A stretch of 32,771 bases of DNA from positions 1 to 32,771 of the forward strand of contig JAJEEP010000030.1 of the NCBI GenBank assembly GCA_022820945.1. The letters run 5' to 3'. The position numbers and the translations under genes were made by a program. Shown in pieces: positions 7,700 to 15,308 of this stretch (positions are counted from its first letter, which is position 1; each line of letters begins with the position of its first letter). The notes beneath the pieces are model-generated. The model was not told the DNA's origin, did not search any database, and was given only the letters and a program-made list of their open reading frames with translations. This DNA is from Alphaproteobacteria bacterium (GTDB lineage Bacteria > Pseudomonadota > Alphaproteobacteria > UBA828).

Positions 7700-9190
7700 A
7701 TGCTCGAGCGCTCCGAGTGGTACGATATCGCGCGGGATACTAATTGGACGCCCTCCTACGTCTCGCAGGAGGAGCTGTTTCCGCCCGAGATGGGCGATCC
7801 CTACGGCATTCCCACCGAGGAGTGGGAGACCTTCGACGAGCCGTATAAGGTCGCCTACCGCGAGTACGTGAACATCCAGCGCGAGAAGGATTCGGCCGCC
7901 TACTCGGTGAAGGCGGCGCTGGCGCGCTCCAAGTTCTACGACCAGGCCGACGAGGGCTGGGCCAGCGTGCTCAAGCTGCACTATGGCGCCGTGGCGCTCA
8001 CCGAGTACCAGGCCTGCCAGTTCCAGGCGCGGATGTCGCGCTTCGGACCGTCGCCCGCGATGCGCAACATGTCGGTCTACGGCATGCTCGACGAGCTGCG
8101 GCACACCCAGCTGCAGCTCTTCTTCCCGCACGAGCTGGTCCACCTCGACCGCCAGTACGACTGGGCCCATCAGGCGCAGCATTCCAAGAACTGGGCGGTG
8201 CTCGGCGGCCGTCACGCCATGGACGACATCATGATGACGCGGGACGCCATCACGTCCTCGGTGATGGTCTCCTTCGCCTTCGAGACCGCGCTCACCAACC
8301 TGCAGATGATCGGTCTTTCCACCGATGCCGCGAACATGGGCGACCACACCTTCGCCAACCTGATTACGAGCATCCAGTCGGACGAGGCGCGGCACGCCCA
8401 GCTCGGCACGCCCACCATCGAGATCATGATCCGCAATGGCCGCAAGAAGGAAGCGCAGCAGGCCATGGACATCGCGCTCTGGCGTGTCTGGCGGCTGTTC
8501 TCGATCACCGTCGGCATCCCGATGGACTACTACATTCCGCTTGAGCAGCGGCACATGTCTTTCAAGGAGTTCATGCACGAGTGGGTGATCAACCAGTGGG
8601 AGCGGCAGGTGCAGGACCTCGGCCTGGAGCGGCCGTGGTACTGGGACATCTTCCTCCTGGACATCGACAACCACCATCACTGCCAGCAGGGCGGCATCTG
8701 GTCGTGGCGGCCGACGGTGTGGTGGAACCCGCCGGGCGCGGTGGGGCCTGCGGAGCGAGAGTGGCTGGAGGAGAAGTACCCCGGCTGGAACGAGAGCTAC
8801 GGCAGCTACTGGGACGTCATCACCAACAACCTGCTGCAGGGGCACGAAGAGAAGACACACCCGCAGTGCATCCCGATCATCTGCAACATGTGCCAGATCC
8901 CGATCTCGCACCGGCCGGGCCCGGAGTGGGGTGCGCGCGCCTATCAGCGCGAGTACGGCGAGCGGCGCTACAACTTCTGCACCGAGGTCTGCCGCTGGAT
9001 CTTCGATACCGACCCGGAGCGTTACAAGGACCACGAGACCATCGTGGATCGCATGTATTCGGGCGAGATCGACCCGCCGACGCTGGAAAACGTGCTCACC
9101 TACATGGGCATCGGCGTGATCAGCGAGGGCGGCCGCGACGGTCACGACTACGGCTGGGTCGAGGGCTTTCGGGCCCAGGCGGCAGAATAG
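7700..9190 (+). CDS. Diiron monooxygenase hydroxylase alpha subunit, toluene/alkene monooxygenase (TmoA) type
   Basis: The 496-residue product is the catalytic large subunit of a soluble bacterial multicomponent monooxygenase. Diiron ligands are complete: Glu102, Glu132 and His135 (DELRHTQ), Glu195 (AFETALTN), Glu229 and His232 (SDEARHAQ). Each lies exactly two residues before its T4moH counterpart, and Thr199 matches the active-site threonine. The C-terminus has the Cys pairs CNMC (395-398) and CTEVC (427-431) of the TmoA YHS-like zinc region. The ATG at 7700 follows GGGAGG at a good distance. Family members hydroxylate aromatics or epoxidise alkenes using O2; the substrate cannot be told from motifs. 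The gene heads an alpha-gamma-ferredoxin-effector cluster. The normal partner beta subunit is not encoded beside it, which makes its function in isolation doubtful. Confidence 0.93.
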   Translation: MLERSEWYDIARDTNWTPSYVSQEELFPPEMGDPYGIPTEEWETFDEPYKVAYREYVNIQREKDSAAYSVKAALARSKFYDQADEGWASVLKLHYGAVALTEYQACQFQARMSRFGPSPAMRNMSVYGMLDELRHTQLQLFFPHELVHLDRQYDWAHQAQHSKNWAVLGGRHAMDDIMMTRDAITSSVMVSFAFETALTNLQMIGLSTDAANMGDHTFANLITSIQSDEARHAQLGTPTIEIMIRNGRKKEAQQAMDIALWRVWRLFSITVGIPMDYYIPLEQRHMSFKEFMHEWVINQWERQVQDLGLERPWYWDIFLLDIDNHHHCQQGGIWSWRPTVWWNPPGAVGPAEREWLEEKYPGWNESYGSYWDVITNNLLQGHEEKTHPQCIPIICNMCQIPISHRPGPEWGARAYQREYGERRYNFCTEVCRWIFDTDPERYKDHETIVDRMYSGEIDPPTLENVLTYMGIGVISEGGRDGHDYGWVEGFRAQAAE

Positions 9191-9223
9191 CCCAGCGGCA
9201 TCTATCGCGTTGTCGAGAGCGGC

Positions 9224-9496
9224 ATGAGCGCGTTCCCCATCCTCTCGCGCTTCCAGCAGGATGCGCACATCAAGACGGTCGAGATCGATTCGTCGCAGAC
9301 CATGGACGAGGTGGCGGCGACCTGCGCCTTCCACTCCATCGGCCTTCACGTGGCCGACAAGCCCGGCCGGACGCTGCGCGTGCGGCCCACCACCGAGGAC
9401 GACTCCGCGCCGCCCTGGCCGCGCGATCTCACGGTCGAGAAGGCGGGCATCCGCTACTACGACTGCATCGACATCTATTTCGAAGAACCCCGGTAG
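9224..9496 (+). CDS. Monooxygenase hydroxylase gamma subunit, TmoB type
   Basis: This 90-residue protein fits the size and position of the TmoB/gamma subunit, a ubiquitin-like beta-grasp protein that packs on the outside of the hydroxylase. It opens AFPILSRFQQDAHIKTVEID, then a short helix and the proline-rich RVRPTTEDDSAPPWPRDLTV, ending in IDIYFEEPR. It has no catalytic motif, as expected. It starts 33 bases after the alpha subunit and precedes the ferredoxin gene by 32 bases, so it is part of the same operon. Identification depends on size, gene order and general resemblance, with the neighbouring alpha subunit making it firm. Confidence 0.85.
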   Translation: MSAFPILSRFQQDAHIKTVEIDSSQTMDEVAATCAFHSIGLHVADKPGRTLRVRPTTEDDSAPPWPRDLTVEKAGIRYYDCIDIYFEEPR

Positions 9497-9528
9497 CCCG
9501 CGCGCACCGGGGATGGAGTGACTGACGC

Positions 9529-9864
9529 ATGGCGTTCAAAAAGGCCTGCACGCTGGACGACATCTGGGAAGGCGACATGGAGACCTTCGACGTGGACGGC
9601 ACCGAAGTGCTGCTCGTCCATGTCGAGGGTGAGGGCATTCACGCGATCCAGGCGCAATGCCCGCATCAGGAGGTGGACCTCGTGGACGGCGATCTCGAGG
9701 GCCGGGTGCTGACCTGCATGATGCACCTCTGGGAGTTCGACGTGGTGGCGGGCAAGGGAGTGAACCCCGCCCACGCGGAGATCGCCCAGTATCGGGTCAA
9801 GATCGAGGGCGAGGATGTGCTGGTGGACGTCGAGGGCATCGAGCCCAAGCATGCCAAGCCCTGA
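9529..9864 (+). CDS. Rieske [2Fe-2S] ferredoxin component, TmoC type
   Basis: This 111-residue protein contains one Rieske cluster site, CPH (Cys44, His46) and CMMH (Cys63, His66), which is the 16-residue spacing of T4moC with positions shifted by one. The fold is the small single-domain Rieske ferredoxin used by toluene monooxygenases to pass electrons from an NADH reductase to the diiron hydroxylase. The short insertion after HLWEFD and the C-terminal VKIEGEDVLVDV strand are typical. It lies third in the gene cluster, as tmoC does. No FAD/[2Fe-2S] reductase gene occurs in the window, so its electron donor must come from elsewhere. Confidence 0.92.
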   Translation: MAFKKACTLDDIWEGDMETFDVDGTEVLLVHVEGEGIHAIQAQCPHQEVDLVDGDLEGRVLTCMMHLWEFDVVAGKGVNPAHAEIAQYRVKIEGEDVLVDVEGIEPKHAKP

Positions 9865-9897
9865 CGGCGGGCGGCGGGCGGAGCGGAGGAGACGGCG

Positions 9898-10203
9898 ATG
9901 AGCGGTGACGGCGTGGCCCGCAACAACATGGTCGGCCCGGTGCTGCGTGCCGGCGAGGTCGCCGACGCCGTGGTCGAGGCGCTGGAGGAAGACAATCCCG
10001 GCAAGGAGTTCACGGTCGAGGATCGCGTCGCCTACGTGAGGGCGGAGACCGAGGGAGAATGCGTGGTGCGGGCCGTGACCGTGGCGAAGGTGCTCGGCCG
10101 CCCGTTCCGGATTGCGGAGCTGGAGGTCAACCTCAGCTCGTTCTCGGGCCGGATCGAGACCACCGACGACACCATGCGCTTCTACTTCGAGAAGCGGCTG
10201 TAA
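9898..10203 (+). CDS. Monooxygenase effector (coupling) protein, TmoD/MmoB type
   Basis: The 101-residue product has the family opening NNMVGPVLRAGEVADAVVEA and the strands RAVTVAKVLGRPF and FSGRIETTDDTMRFYFE seen in TmoD/MmoB/DmpM regulatory proteins. These small cofactor-free proteins dock on the hydroxylase and control O2 activation, substrate access and coupling. A GGAGGAGAC Shine-Dalgarno lies 6 bases before the ATG. It is the last gene of the cluster. In complete tmo-type operons the beta subunit and reductase genes follow directly, whereas here a palindromic repeat and bolA follow. Confidence 0.9.
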   Translation: MSGDGVARNNMVGPVLRAGEVADAVVEALEEDNPGKEFTVEDRVAYVRAETEGECVVRAVTVAKVLGRPFRIAELEVNLSSFSGRIETTDDTMRFYFEKRL

Positions 10204-10249
10204 TGGCCCGCTCGAGACGTTCGCGTTGTCTCGCACGGTACTCCCACTC

Positions 10250-10344
10250 CGTCATGGCCGGACTCGTTCCGGCTATCCACACAGCCGCTCAAACTCGGAA
10301 GGAAGTCTGCCAGATAGATGCGCGGAACAGGTCCGCGCATGACG
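10250..10344. repeat. Alphaproteobacterial REP-like palindromic intergenic element
   Basis: The element is bounded by inverted CGTCATG (10250-10256) and CATGACG (10338-10344). Inside are two hairpin-forming arms: GCCGGA/TCCGGC on the left and GCGCGGA/TCCGCGC on the right, around a less conserved centre. This is the layout of short interspersed 'cgtcatggccgg...atgacgg' elements found in many alphaproteobacterial genomes between convergent or co-directional genes. It lies exactly where monooxygenase beta and reductase genes would be expected. It may also act as a transcription end for the monooxygenase cluster. Confidence 0.75.
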
Positions 10345-10380
10345 GCGGGAGGTGCGGCCGGGTCGCAGTCGAAACGAGAT

Positions 10381-10680
10381 ATGGCGACCGAGAGTGAAGG
10401 CGGCCGGGTTCAGGCCGCGATCCGGCGCAAGCTGAGCGAGGCGCTCGCGCCCAGCCGCCTCGACATCGTGGACGATTCGGCGCGTCATGCCGGCCATGTC
10501 GGCGCGCGGCCCGAGGGCGAGAGCCACTTCATCGTCGAGATCGCCTCGGCGCAGTTTGCCGGCCTCTCGCGGGTCGCCCGTCAGCGCCTGGTTCACAAGG
10601 TGCTCGCGGAAGAGTTGCGCACCGACGTGCACGCGCTCGCGTTGAAGACGCTCACACCGAAAGAAGACGCCGCGGACTAA
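10381..10680 (+). CDS. BolA family protein
   Basis: This 99-residue protein has the BolA fold signature: the loop DIVDDSARHAGH, the strand SHFIVEIASAQFAGLS, and the RLVHKVLAEEL helix with the conserved His72. BolA proteins partner with monothiol glutaredoxins in [2Fe-2S] handling and in stress-related morphology changes. The histidines in the HAGH loop suggest the BolA1/BolA-H rather than the cysteine-carrying type. The start is the ATG at 10381; an earlier ATG in the same frame at 10318 would add residues coded by the palindromic repeat and is rejected. A role in maturing the nearby Rieske cluster is an attractive guess from context only. It is convergent with the deacetylase gene, with a 7-base gap. 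Confidence 0.88.
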   Translation: MATESEGGRVQAAIRRKLSEALAPSRLDIVDDSARHAGHVGARPEGESHFIVEIASAQFAGLSRVARQRLVHKVLAEELRTDVHALALKTLTPKEDAAD

Positions 10681-10687
10681 GGCCGGC

Positions 10688-11620
10688 TTATGCCGCCGCC
10701 ATCAGCGCCTCGACATGCGTGGCGGCGCTGGAGCCAAGGGCGCGCAGGTTGTAGCCGCCTTCAAGGGTCGAGACGACGCGGCCGTCGCACACTTCGCCCG
10801 CGAGCCGGGTCAATTCCGTGGTGATCCAGCGGTAGTCGTCCTCGACGAGTTCCAGGTTCGCCAGTGGATCGTCGCGGTGCGCGTCGAAGCCGGCGGAGAT
10901 CAGGATCAGCTCGGGCCGGTGGGCGCGGAGCGCGGGTAGCATGCGGCTCTCCATCGCGTCGCGGAAGCCGGCCGAGGCGGTGCCTGGCGAGAGCGGCGCG
11001 TTGACGATGTTGCCGACGCCGGTTTCGCTCGCGGCACCCGTGCCAGGATAGAGCGGCCACTGGTGAGTGGAGCCGAAGAAGAGGTCACCGTCCTGCTCGA
11101 ACGCGGCTTGCGTGCCGTTGCCGTGGTGGACGTCGAAGTCGACCACGGCAACGCGGGTGATGCCGTGGGCGCGACGGGCCCGCTCGGCGCCGATCACGAC
11201 GTTGTTGAAGAGGCAGAACCCCATGGGCCGGCGCGGCTCGGCGTGGTGGCCCGGCGGGCGCACGGCGCAGAAGGCGTTGTCCGCCTCACCGGCGAACACG
11301 GCGTCCACCGCAGCCGCCACCGCGCCTGCCGCGCGCCGCGCCGCCTCGCCCGAGGCCGGCGACACCACCGTGTCGGCGTCGATGGCGACCCGCCCCTCAT
11401 CGGGCACGTTCGCGAGGATGGCGTCCACCAGCTGCCGGTCGTGTGCCCAGGCGAGGATCTCGGGCTCGCCCACCGGCGCCTCACGGCGATCGAGCGCCGC
11501 GAACGCGTCGTCGGCGAGCGCATCGTCGATTGCCCCGAGGCGTGCGCCAGATTCCGGGTGACGCGCGCCGGGGTCGTGGTCCGCGCATACGGGATGGCTG
11601 AAATAGATCGTCTTCGCCAC
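10688..11620 (-). CDS. Histone deacetylase family protein (acetylpolyamine/acetoin-type deacetylase)
   Basis: The 310-residue product is a class II-like HDAC homologue. Active-site pieces are present: RPPGHHAEP with the tandem catalytic histidines (His125, His126), zinc ligands Asp163 and His165 in DFDVHHGNGTQ, and Asp246 in GFDAHRDDPL, then the glycine-rich EGGYN. Bacterial members remove acetyl groups from polyamines, small amides or proteins; the substrate here is not determinable. It starts with GTG at 11620, supported by AGGAGG about 9 bases upstream. It is divergent from the DegP gene, with 137 bases between them for both promoters. No acetyltransferase or polyamine gene is adjacent. 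Confidence 0.9.
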   Translation of the reverse strand: MAKTIYFSHPVCADHDPGARHPESGARLGAIDDALADDAFAALDRREAPVGEPEILAWAHDRQLVDAILANVPDEGRVAIDADTVVSPASGEAARRAAGAVAAAVDAVFAGEADNAFCAVRPPGHHAEPRRPMGFCLFNNVVIGAERARRAHGITRVAVVDFDVHHGNGTQAAFEQDGDLFFGSTHQWPLYPGTGAASETGVGNIVNAPLSPGTASAGFRDAMESRMLPALRAHRPELILISAGFDAHRDDPLANLELVEDDYRWITTELTRLAGEVCDGRVVSTLEGGYNLRALGSSAATHVEALMAAA

Positions 11621-11757
11621 GGCTGGCCCTCCTATTGCTCAAAGCCTAGCACGGCCTTGTCGACGATATCCTTCCGATGCGGAATCTTTGGTCATTGGGG
11701 CTGGACCTGCGCCGGATAATCGCCACATTGGGGTGTAACGATTCGAGGGAGGAATCG

Positions 11758-13137
11758 ATGCGCTTCCCGCTGCTTCTGCTCACCCCCATCGCGCTTGCGG
11801 TCACTCTCTTGGCTGCGGCCCCGGCGCACGCGCACCTGACCGAGGACGAAGTGCCTTCGCTGGCACCGCTCGTGAAGGAGAGCGCGCCGGCAGTGGTCAA
11901 CATCAGGACCGTGGGCCAACTGGAGGAGGCGCCACAGCATCCCTTCTTCGACAATCCCTTCTTTGAGCGCTTCTTCGGCGAGCGGGAGCGCGAACGTCCG
12001 CGCCGCCGCCAGCCGCGCCGCAGCCAGGCGGCCGGCTCGGGCGTGATCGTAGACGCGGAGCGAGGCTACCTGCTCACAAACCAGCATGTGATCGCGGACG
12101 CACACGAGATCGCCGTGACCCTCACCGATGGCCGAAGATTCGAGGCCGAGGTGGTGGGCGCCGACCCGGGGACCGACGTGGCGTTGCTCAAGATCGACGC
12201 GGACTCGCTTTCCGCCATGCCGCTTGCCGATTCGGACGCGTTGCAGGTGGGCGACTACGTCGTTGCCATCGGCAACCCGTTCGGACTCGGTCAGACCGTC
12301 ACCGCCGGGATCGTGAGCGCGGTCGGCCGTTCGGGGCTCGGCATCGAATCCTACGAGGATTTCATTCAGACCGACGCCGCCATCAACTTCGGCAATTCGG
12401 GCGGCGCGCTCATGAATCTCAGGGGTGAGCTCGTCGGCATCAACACCGCCATCTTCGCGCGCGCCGGCGGCAACATCGGCATCGGCTTCGCGATCCCGAT
12501 CAACATGGCCCGCCAGATCATGGACCAGCTCCTCACCCACGGCGAGATCCAGCGCGGCCGTATCGGCGTGCAGATTCAGGACCTGACGCCCGATCTCGCC
12601 GAGGCGCTCGGCACCACCCATCAGAAAGGCGCCGTGGTGGCCCAGGTGATTTCGGGTACGCCGGCAGAGGCGGCGGGGCTGCAACCCGGCGACGTGGTCG
12701 TCGAGATGAACGGCGAGGCGGTCATGGGCTCCTCCGATCTCCGCAACATGGTCGGAATGCTGAGGGTGGGCGATGCGGTCCGGCTCACCATTGTCCGCGA
12801 GGGAGAATCCATCGCGATCGATCTCGCGGTCGGCGAAATCGGCGAGGTTGCGCTCGGTGCCGGGAGCCAAATTCCCCAGCTTGAAGGCGCGGTATTCGGT
12901 CCGCTCGACTCGTCCTCGCCGCTCCACGGCAAGGTGAAGGGCGTGCTCGTCGTGACGGTCGAGACCGATACGCCTGCCTGGAACGCAGGGCTCCGCGAGG
13001 GCGATGTCATCGTCTCAGCCAACCGACGCCCGGTGGAGACTCCCGACGAGATCATCTTGGTGGTGGAGGAGACCGGACTTCCGATCCTGCTGAACGTCAG
13101 GCGTGGCGACGGCGCATTATTCCTGCTGATTCGCTGA
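11758..13137 (+). CDS. Periplasmic serine protease, Do/DegQ (HtrA) family
   Basis: The 459-residue precursor starts with a Sec signal peptide ending near AAPAHAHL. The trypsin-like domain carries the catalytic triad His110 (TNQHVI), Asp140 (TDVALL) and Ser214 (GNSGGAL). Two PDZ domains follow, at roughly residues 255-350 ([25 protein letters not shown]) and 380-455 ([15 protein letters not shown]). Between signal and protease lies a Phe-rich segment and a basic RRRQPRR stretch, the variable LA-loop region. HtrA proteases degrade or refold damaged periplasmic proteins. GGGAGGAA precedes the ATG. The gene stands alone, divergent from the deacetylase and convergent with the ABC ATPase gene 38 bases away. 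Whether it is DegP- or DegQ-like in function cannot be decided here. Confidence 0.93.
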   Translation: MRFPLLLLTPIALAVTLLAAAPAHAHLTEDEVPSLAPLVKESAPAVVNIRTVGQLEEAPQHPFFDNPFFERFFGERERERPRRRQPRRSQAAGSGVIVDAERGYLLTNQHVIADAHEIAVTLTDGRRFEAEVVGADPGTDVALLKIDADSLSAMPLADSDALQVGDYVVAIGNPFGLGQTVTAGIVSAVGRSGLGIESYEDFIQTDAAINFGNSGGALMNLRGELVGINTAIFARAGGNIGIGFAIPINMARQIMDQLLTHGEIQRGRIGVQIQDLTPDLAEALGTTHQKGAVVAQVISGTPAEAAGLQPGDVVVEMNGEAVMGSSDLRNMVGMLRVGDAVRLTIVREGESIAIDLAVGEIGEVALGAGSQIPQLEGAVFGPLDSSSPLHGKVKGVLVVTVETDTPAWNAGLREGDVIVSANRRPVETPDEIILVVEETGLPILLNVRRGDGALFLLIR

Positions 13138-13175
13138 CGTTTCGTCGCGGTCGAGCGTTCGCGTGTGCTGCGCGC

Positions 13176-13943
13176 TCACGCGGATTTGCGCATCTGGATG
13201 GGCCCTTCGGCACGCTGGTTGATCAATTGATCCAGGTAGGCGTTGCCGCTCGCGTCGATTTCGTCGGGCGTGCCCTGCCACATGATCGTGCCCTCGTGCA
13301 GCATGGCGAGGCGGTCGAAGCTGCGCCGCGCGATCGCCATGTCGCTCGTCACGGTGAGCGCCGTCGCGCCGCTCCGTTCGATGGCGTCCCGAATGAGCGA
13401 GACGATCGTGCCGGTCAGGATCGGGTCGAGGCCGGCGGTCGGGTCGTCGAGCACGAGGAACCGGGGCTCGGCGGCGATCGCCCGCCCCAGTGCCACGCGC
13501 TTCTGCATCCCGCCGGAAAGCTCGGCCGGCGAAAGATCGGCGACTTCCGGCCTCAGGCCCACCGACGCGATGGTGTCCAGCGCCCGCTGCCTGGCGGTGC
13601 GCCGGGCCATCCCTTGACCGTGAATCAGGGTGAATGCCACGTTCTCCCACACGGTGAGGCTGTCGAAGAGCGCGTTCTGCTGAAACAGCACGCCCACGTC
13701 GCGCATCAGGCGCTCCAAACCGCTCTTGTCCAGCGTCGCGAGAGCGGTGTCGCCATAGCGGACGCTGCCGCCATCCATCGGCAGCAGCCCGAGCAGGCAT
13801 TTGAGCAACACCGACTTGCCGCCCGACGACGGGCCGACCAGGACGGTCGAGCGCCCCTCCGGCACGTCGAGATCGGCGCCGCGCAGCACCGGCTTGCCGT
13901 CGAACGCCTTGACCACGCCGCGCGCCGTGACCGTAATGCTCAT
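13176..13943 (-). CDS. ABC transporter ATP-binding protein, MlaF-like, with altered catalytic residues
   Basis: The 255-residue protein has Walker A GPSSGGKS (37-44), the Q-loop region FQQNALFDSLTVWENV typical of MlaF/Ttg2A, and signature LSGGMQKR. MlaF drives retrograde phospholipid transport with MlaE, MlaD and MlaB. Two usually invariant residues differ: after the Walker B aspartate the catalytic Glu is Asp (LVLDDPTAG, Asp167), and the switch histidine is replaced by Ser200 (TVTSDM). None of the other mla genes is nearby; the neighbours are a convergent protease gene and a divergent aminotransferase gene (98-base gap). It could still work with a permease encoded elsewhere. The family call is good; ATP hydrolysis may be slow or the subunit may be degenerate. 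Confidence 0.82.
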   Translation of the reverse strand: MSITVTARGVVKAFDGKPVLRGADLDVPEGRSTVLVGPSSGGKSVLLKCLLGLLPMDGGSVRYGDTALATLDKSGLERLMRDVGVLFQQNALFDSLTVWENVAFTLIHGQGMARRTARQRALDTIASVGLRPEVADLSPAELSGGMQKRVALGRAIAAEPRFLVLDDPTAGLDPILTGTIVSLIRDAIERSGATALTVTSDMAIARRSFDRLAMLHEGTIMWQGTPDEIDASGNAYLDQLINQRAEGPIQMRKSA

Positions 13944-14041
13944 GACACGTCTCTAGCCCGGCCCGTGCCCGCGGGTAAAGGCGAACCGTCCCATTGAAAT
14001 TCGGCCGAGGCTCCACCGGCTTGCACGTGAGGTTTCCGACC

Positions 14042-15298
14042 ATGTCCGACGATACGCTGCTCGAACGCCGGCACCGGCTGCTGGGCGCCGGCGCGCCGCT
14101 CTTCTACGACCGGCCGCTGAACCTGGTGAAGGGGGAGGGGGTCCGGGTCTGGGACAGCGACGGGCGCGTCTACCTCGACGCCTACAACAACGTGCCCCAC
14201 GTCGGCCATTGCCATCCCCACGTGGTGGAGGCGCTGGCGGACCAGGCCGGGCGACTCAATCTCTCCACCCGCTATCTGGACGAACGCATCCTCGACTACG
14301 GCGAGGCCCTGACGGCGACCTTCGCGGACGAACTCTCCCGCGTCTCGCTGGTCTGCTCGGGCACCGAAGCCAGCGAGCTCGCGCTGAGGATGGCGCGCGC
14401 CTGCACGGGTAACGAGGGCGTCATCGTCACCGACTTCTGCTACCACGGGAACTCCGCAGTGGTCGCCGGGCTCTGCACCGCGTTCGAGATGCCCGAGGGG
14501 ATCGACCCCAGGGTACGCACGATCAGGGTGCCCGAAGCCGACGACGACCCGGCCGAGGCGGCGGCCGAGGTGGAGGCGGCCATCGCCTCGATGGCCGAGG
14601 CCGGCATGAAGCCCGCCGCGATCTTCTTCGACACCATCTTCGCGACCGAGGGCATGCCGGCAGTGCCCAACGGCTACGTGGAGAAGGCGGTGGCGCTCAC
14701 CCGCGAAGCCGGTGGCCTCTATATCGCCGACGAGGTGCAGCCGGGCCTCGGCCGCACGGGTGCAGGCATGTGGGGGCACCAGCTCTACGATGCGGTGCCG
14801 GACCTCGTGACTCTCGGCAAGCCGCTCGGCAACGGCCATCCGCTGGCAGCCGTCGTCGCCCGGCCGGATCTGATCGACGACTTCGCGGACAAGGCAATGT
14901 ATTTCAACACCTTCGGCGGCAATCCGGTCTCTTGCGCAGTGGGTCACGCGGTGCTGGAGGTCGTCGAGCAGGAACGCCTAATGGAAAACGCGCGCAAGGT
15001 CGGCGGGCATCTGCAGGAGGGCCTGCTGGCTCTCGGCAACAAGCACGCCACGATGGGCGCGCCGCGCGGGTGCGGTCTCTTCATGGGCGTCCCGTTCTTC
15101 GCCGACGGAGACGGCGATACGCCGGCGCCGGACCTGACCAAGGCTGCCGTGAACGGCATGCGCGAGCGCGGCGTGCTGATTAGCCGCACCGGCCGCCACG
15201 ACCATGTGCTCAAGATCCGCCCACCCATGCCGTTCTCCGCGGCGGACGCGGATCAGCTACTCGCAGCCCTCGACGAAACCCTCGATTCGCTCGCGTGA
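14042..15298 (+). CDS. Class III PLP enzyme, phospho-lyase type (AGXT2L/ETNPPL-like)
   Basis: The 418-residue protein is a fold-type I PLP enzyme of the class III aminotransferase family: Tyr134-His135 stacking on PLP (CYHGN), Asp230 and Gln233 (ADEVQPG) and the Schiff-base Lys260 ([11 protein letters not shown]). Segments [32 protein letters not shown] and [10 protein letters not shown] closely resemble the vertebrate AGXT2L1/AGXT2L2 group, which eliminate phosphate from ethanolamine phosphate or 5-phosphohydroxylysine rather than transaminate. The next gene encodes an APH-fold kinase, the partner type in those pathways, which supports this reading. The ATG at 14042 gives a normal family N-terminus. 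Exact substrate (ethanolamine-P, hydroxylysine-P or another) is unresolved; an ordinary omega-aminotransferase remains possible. Confidence 0.82.
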   Translation: MSDDTLLERRHRLLGAGAPLFYDRPLNLVKGEGVRVWDSDGRVYLDAYNNVPHVGHCHPHVVEALADQAGRLNLSTRYLDERILDYGEALTATFADELSRVSLVCSGTEASELALRMARACTGNEGVIVTDFCYHGNSAVVAGLCTAFEMPEGIDPRVRTIRVPEADDDPAEAAAEVEAAIASMAEAGMKPAAIFFDTIFATEGMPAVPNGYVEKAVALTREAGGLYIADEVQPGLGRTGAGMWGHQLYDAVPDLVTLGKPLGNGHPLAAVVARPDLIDDFADKAMYFNTFGGNPVSCAVGHAVLEVVEQERLMENARKVGGHLQEGLLALGNKHATMGAPRGCGLFMGVPFFADGDGDTPAPDLTKAAVNGMRERGVLISRTGRHDHVLKIRPPMPFSAADADQLLAALDETLDSLA

Positions 15299-15308
15299 CC
15301 GGGCACCC

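Noticed and set aside
7679-9349. A 556-codon minus-strand frame opposite the monooxygenase alpha gene
   Set aside because: Low-complexity antisense frame; the plus strand encodes a fully recognisable diiron subunit.
10318-10380. Earlier ATG for the BolA gene
   Set aside because: The extra residues are encoded by the palindromic repeat and are absent from BolA proteins.
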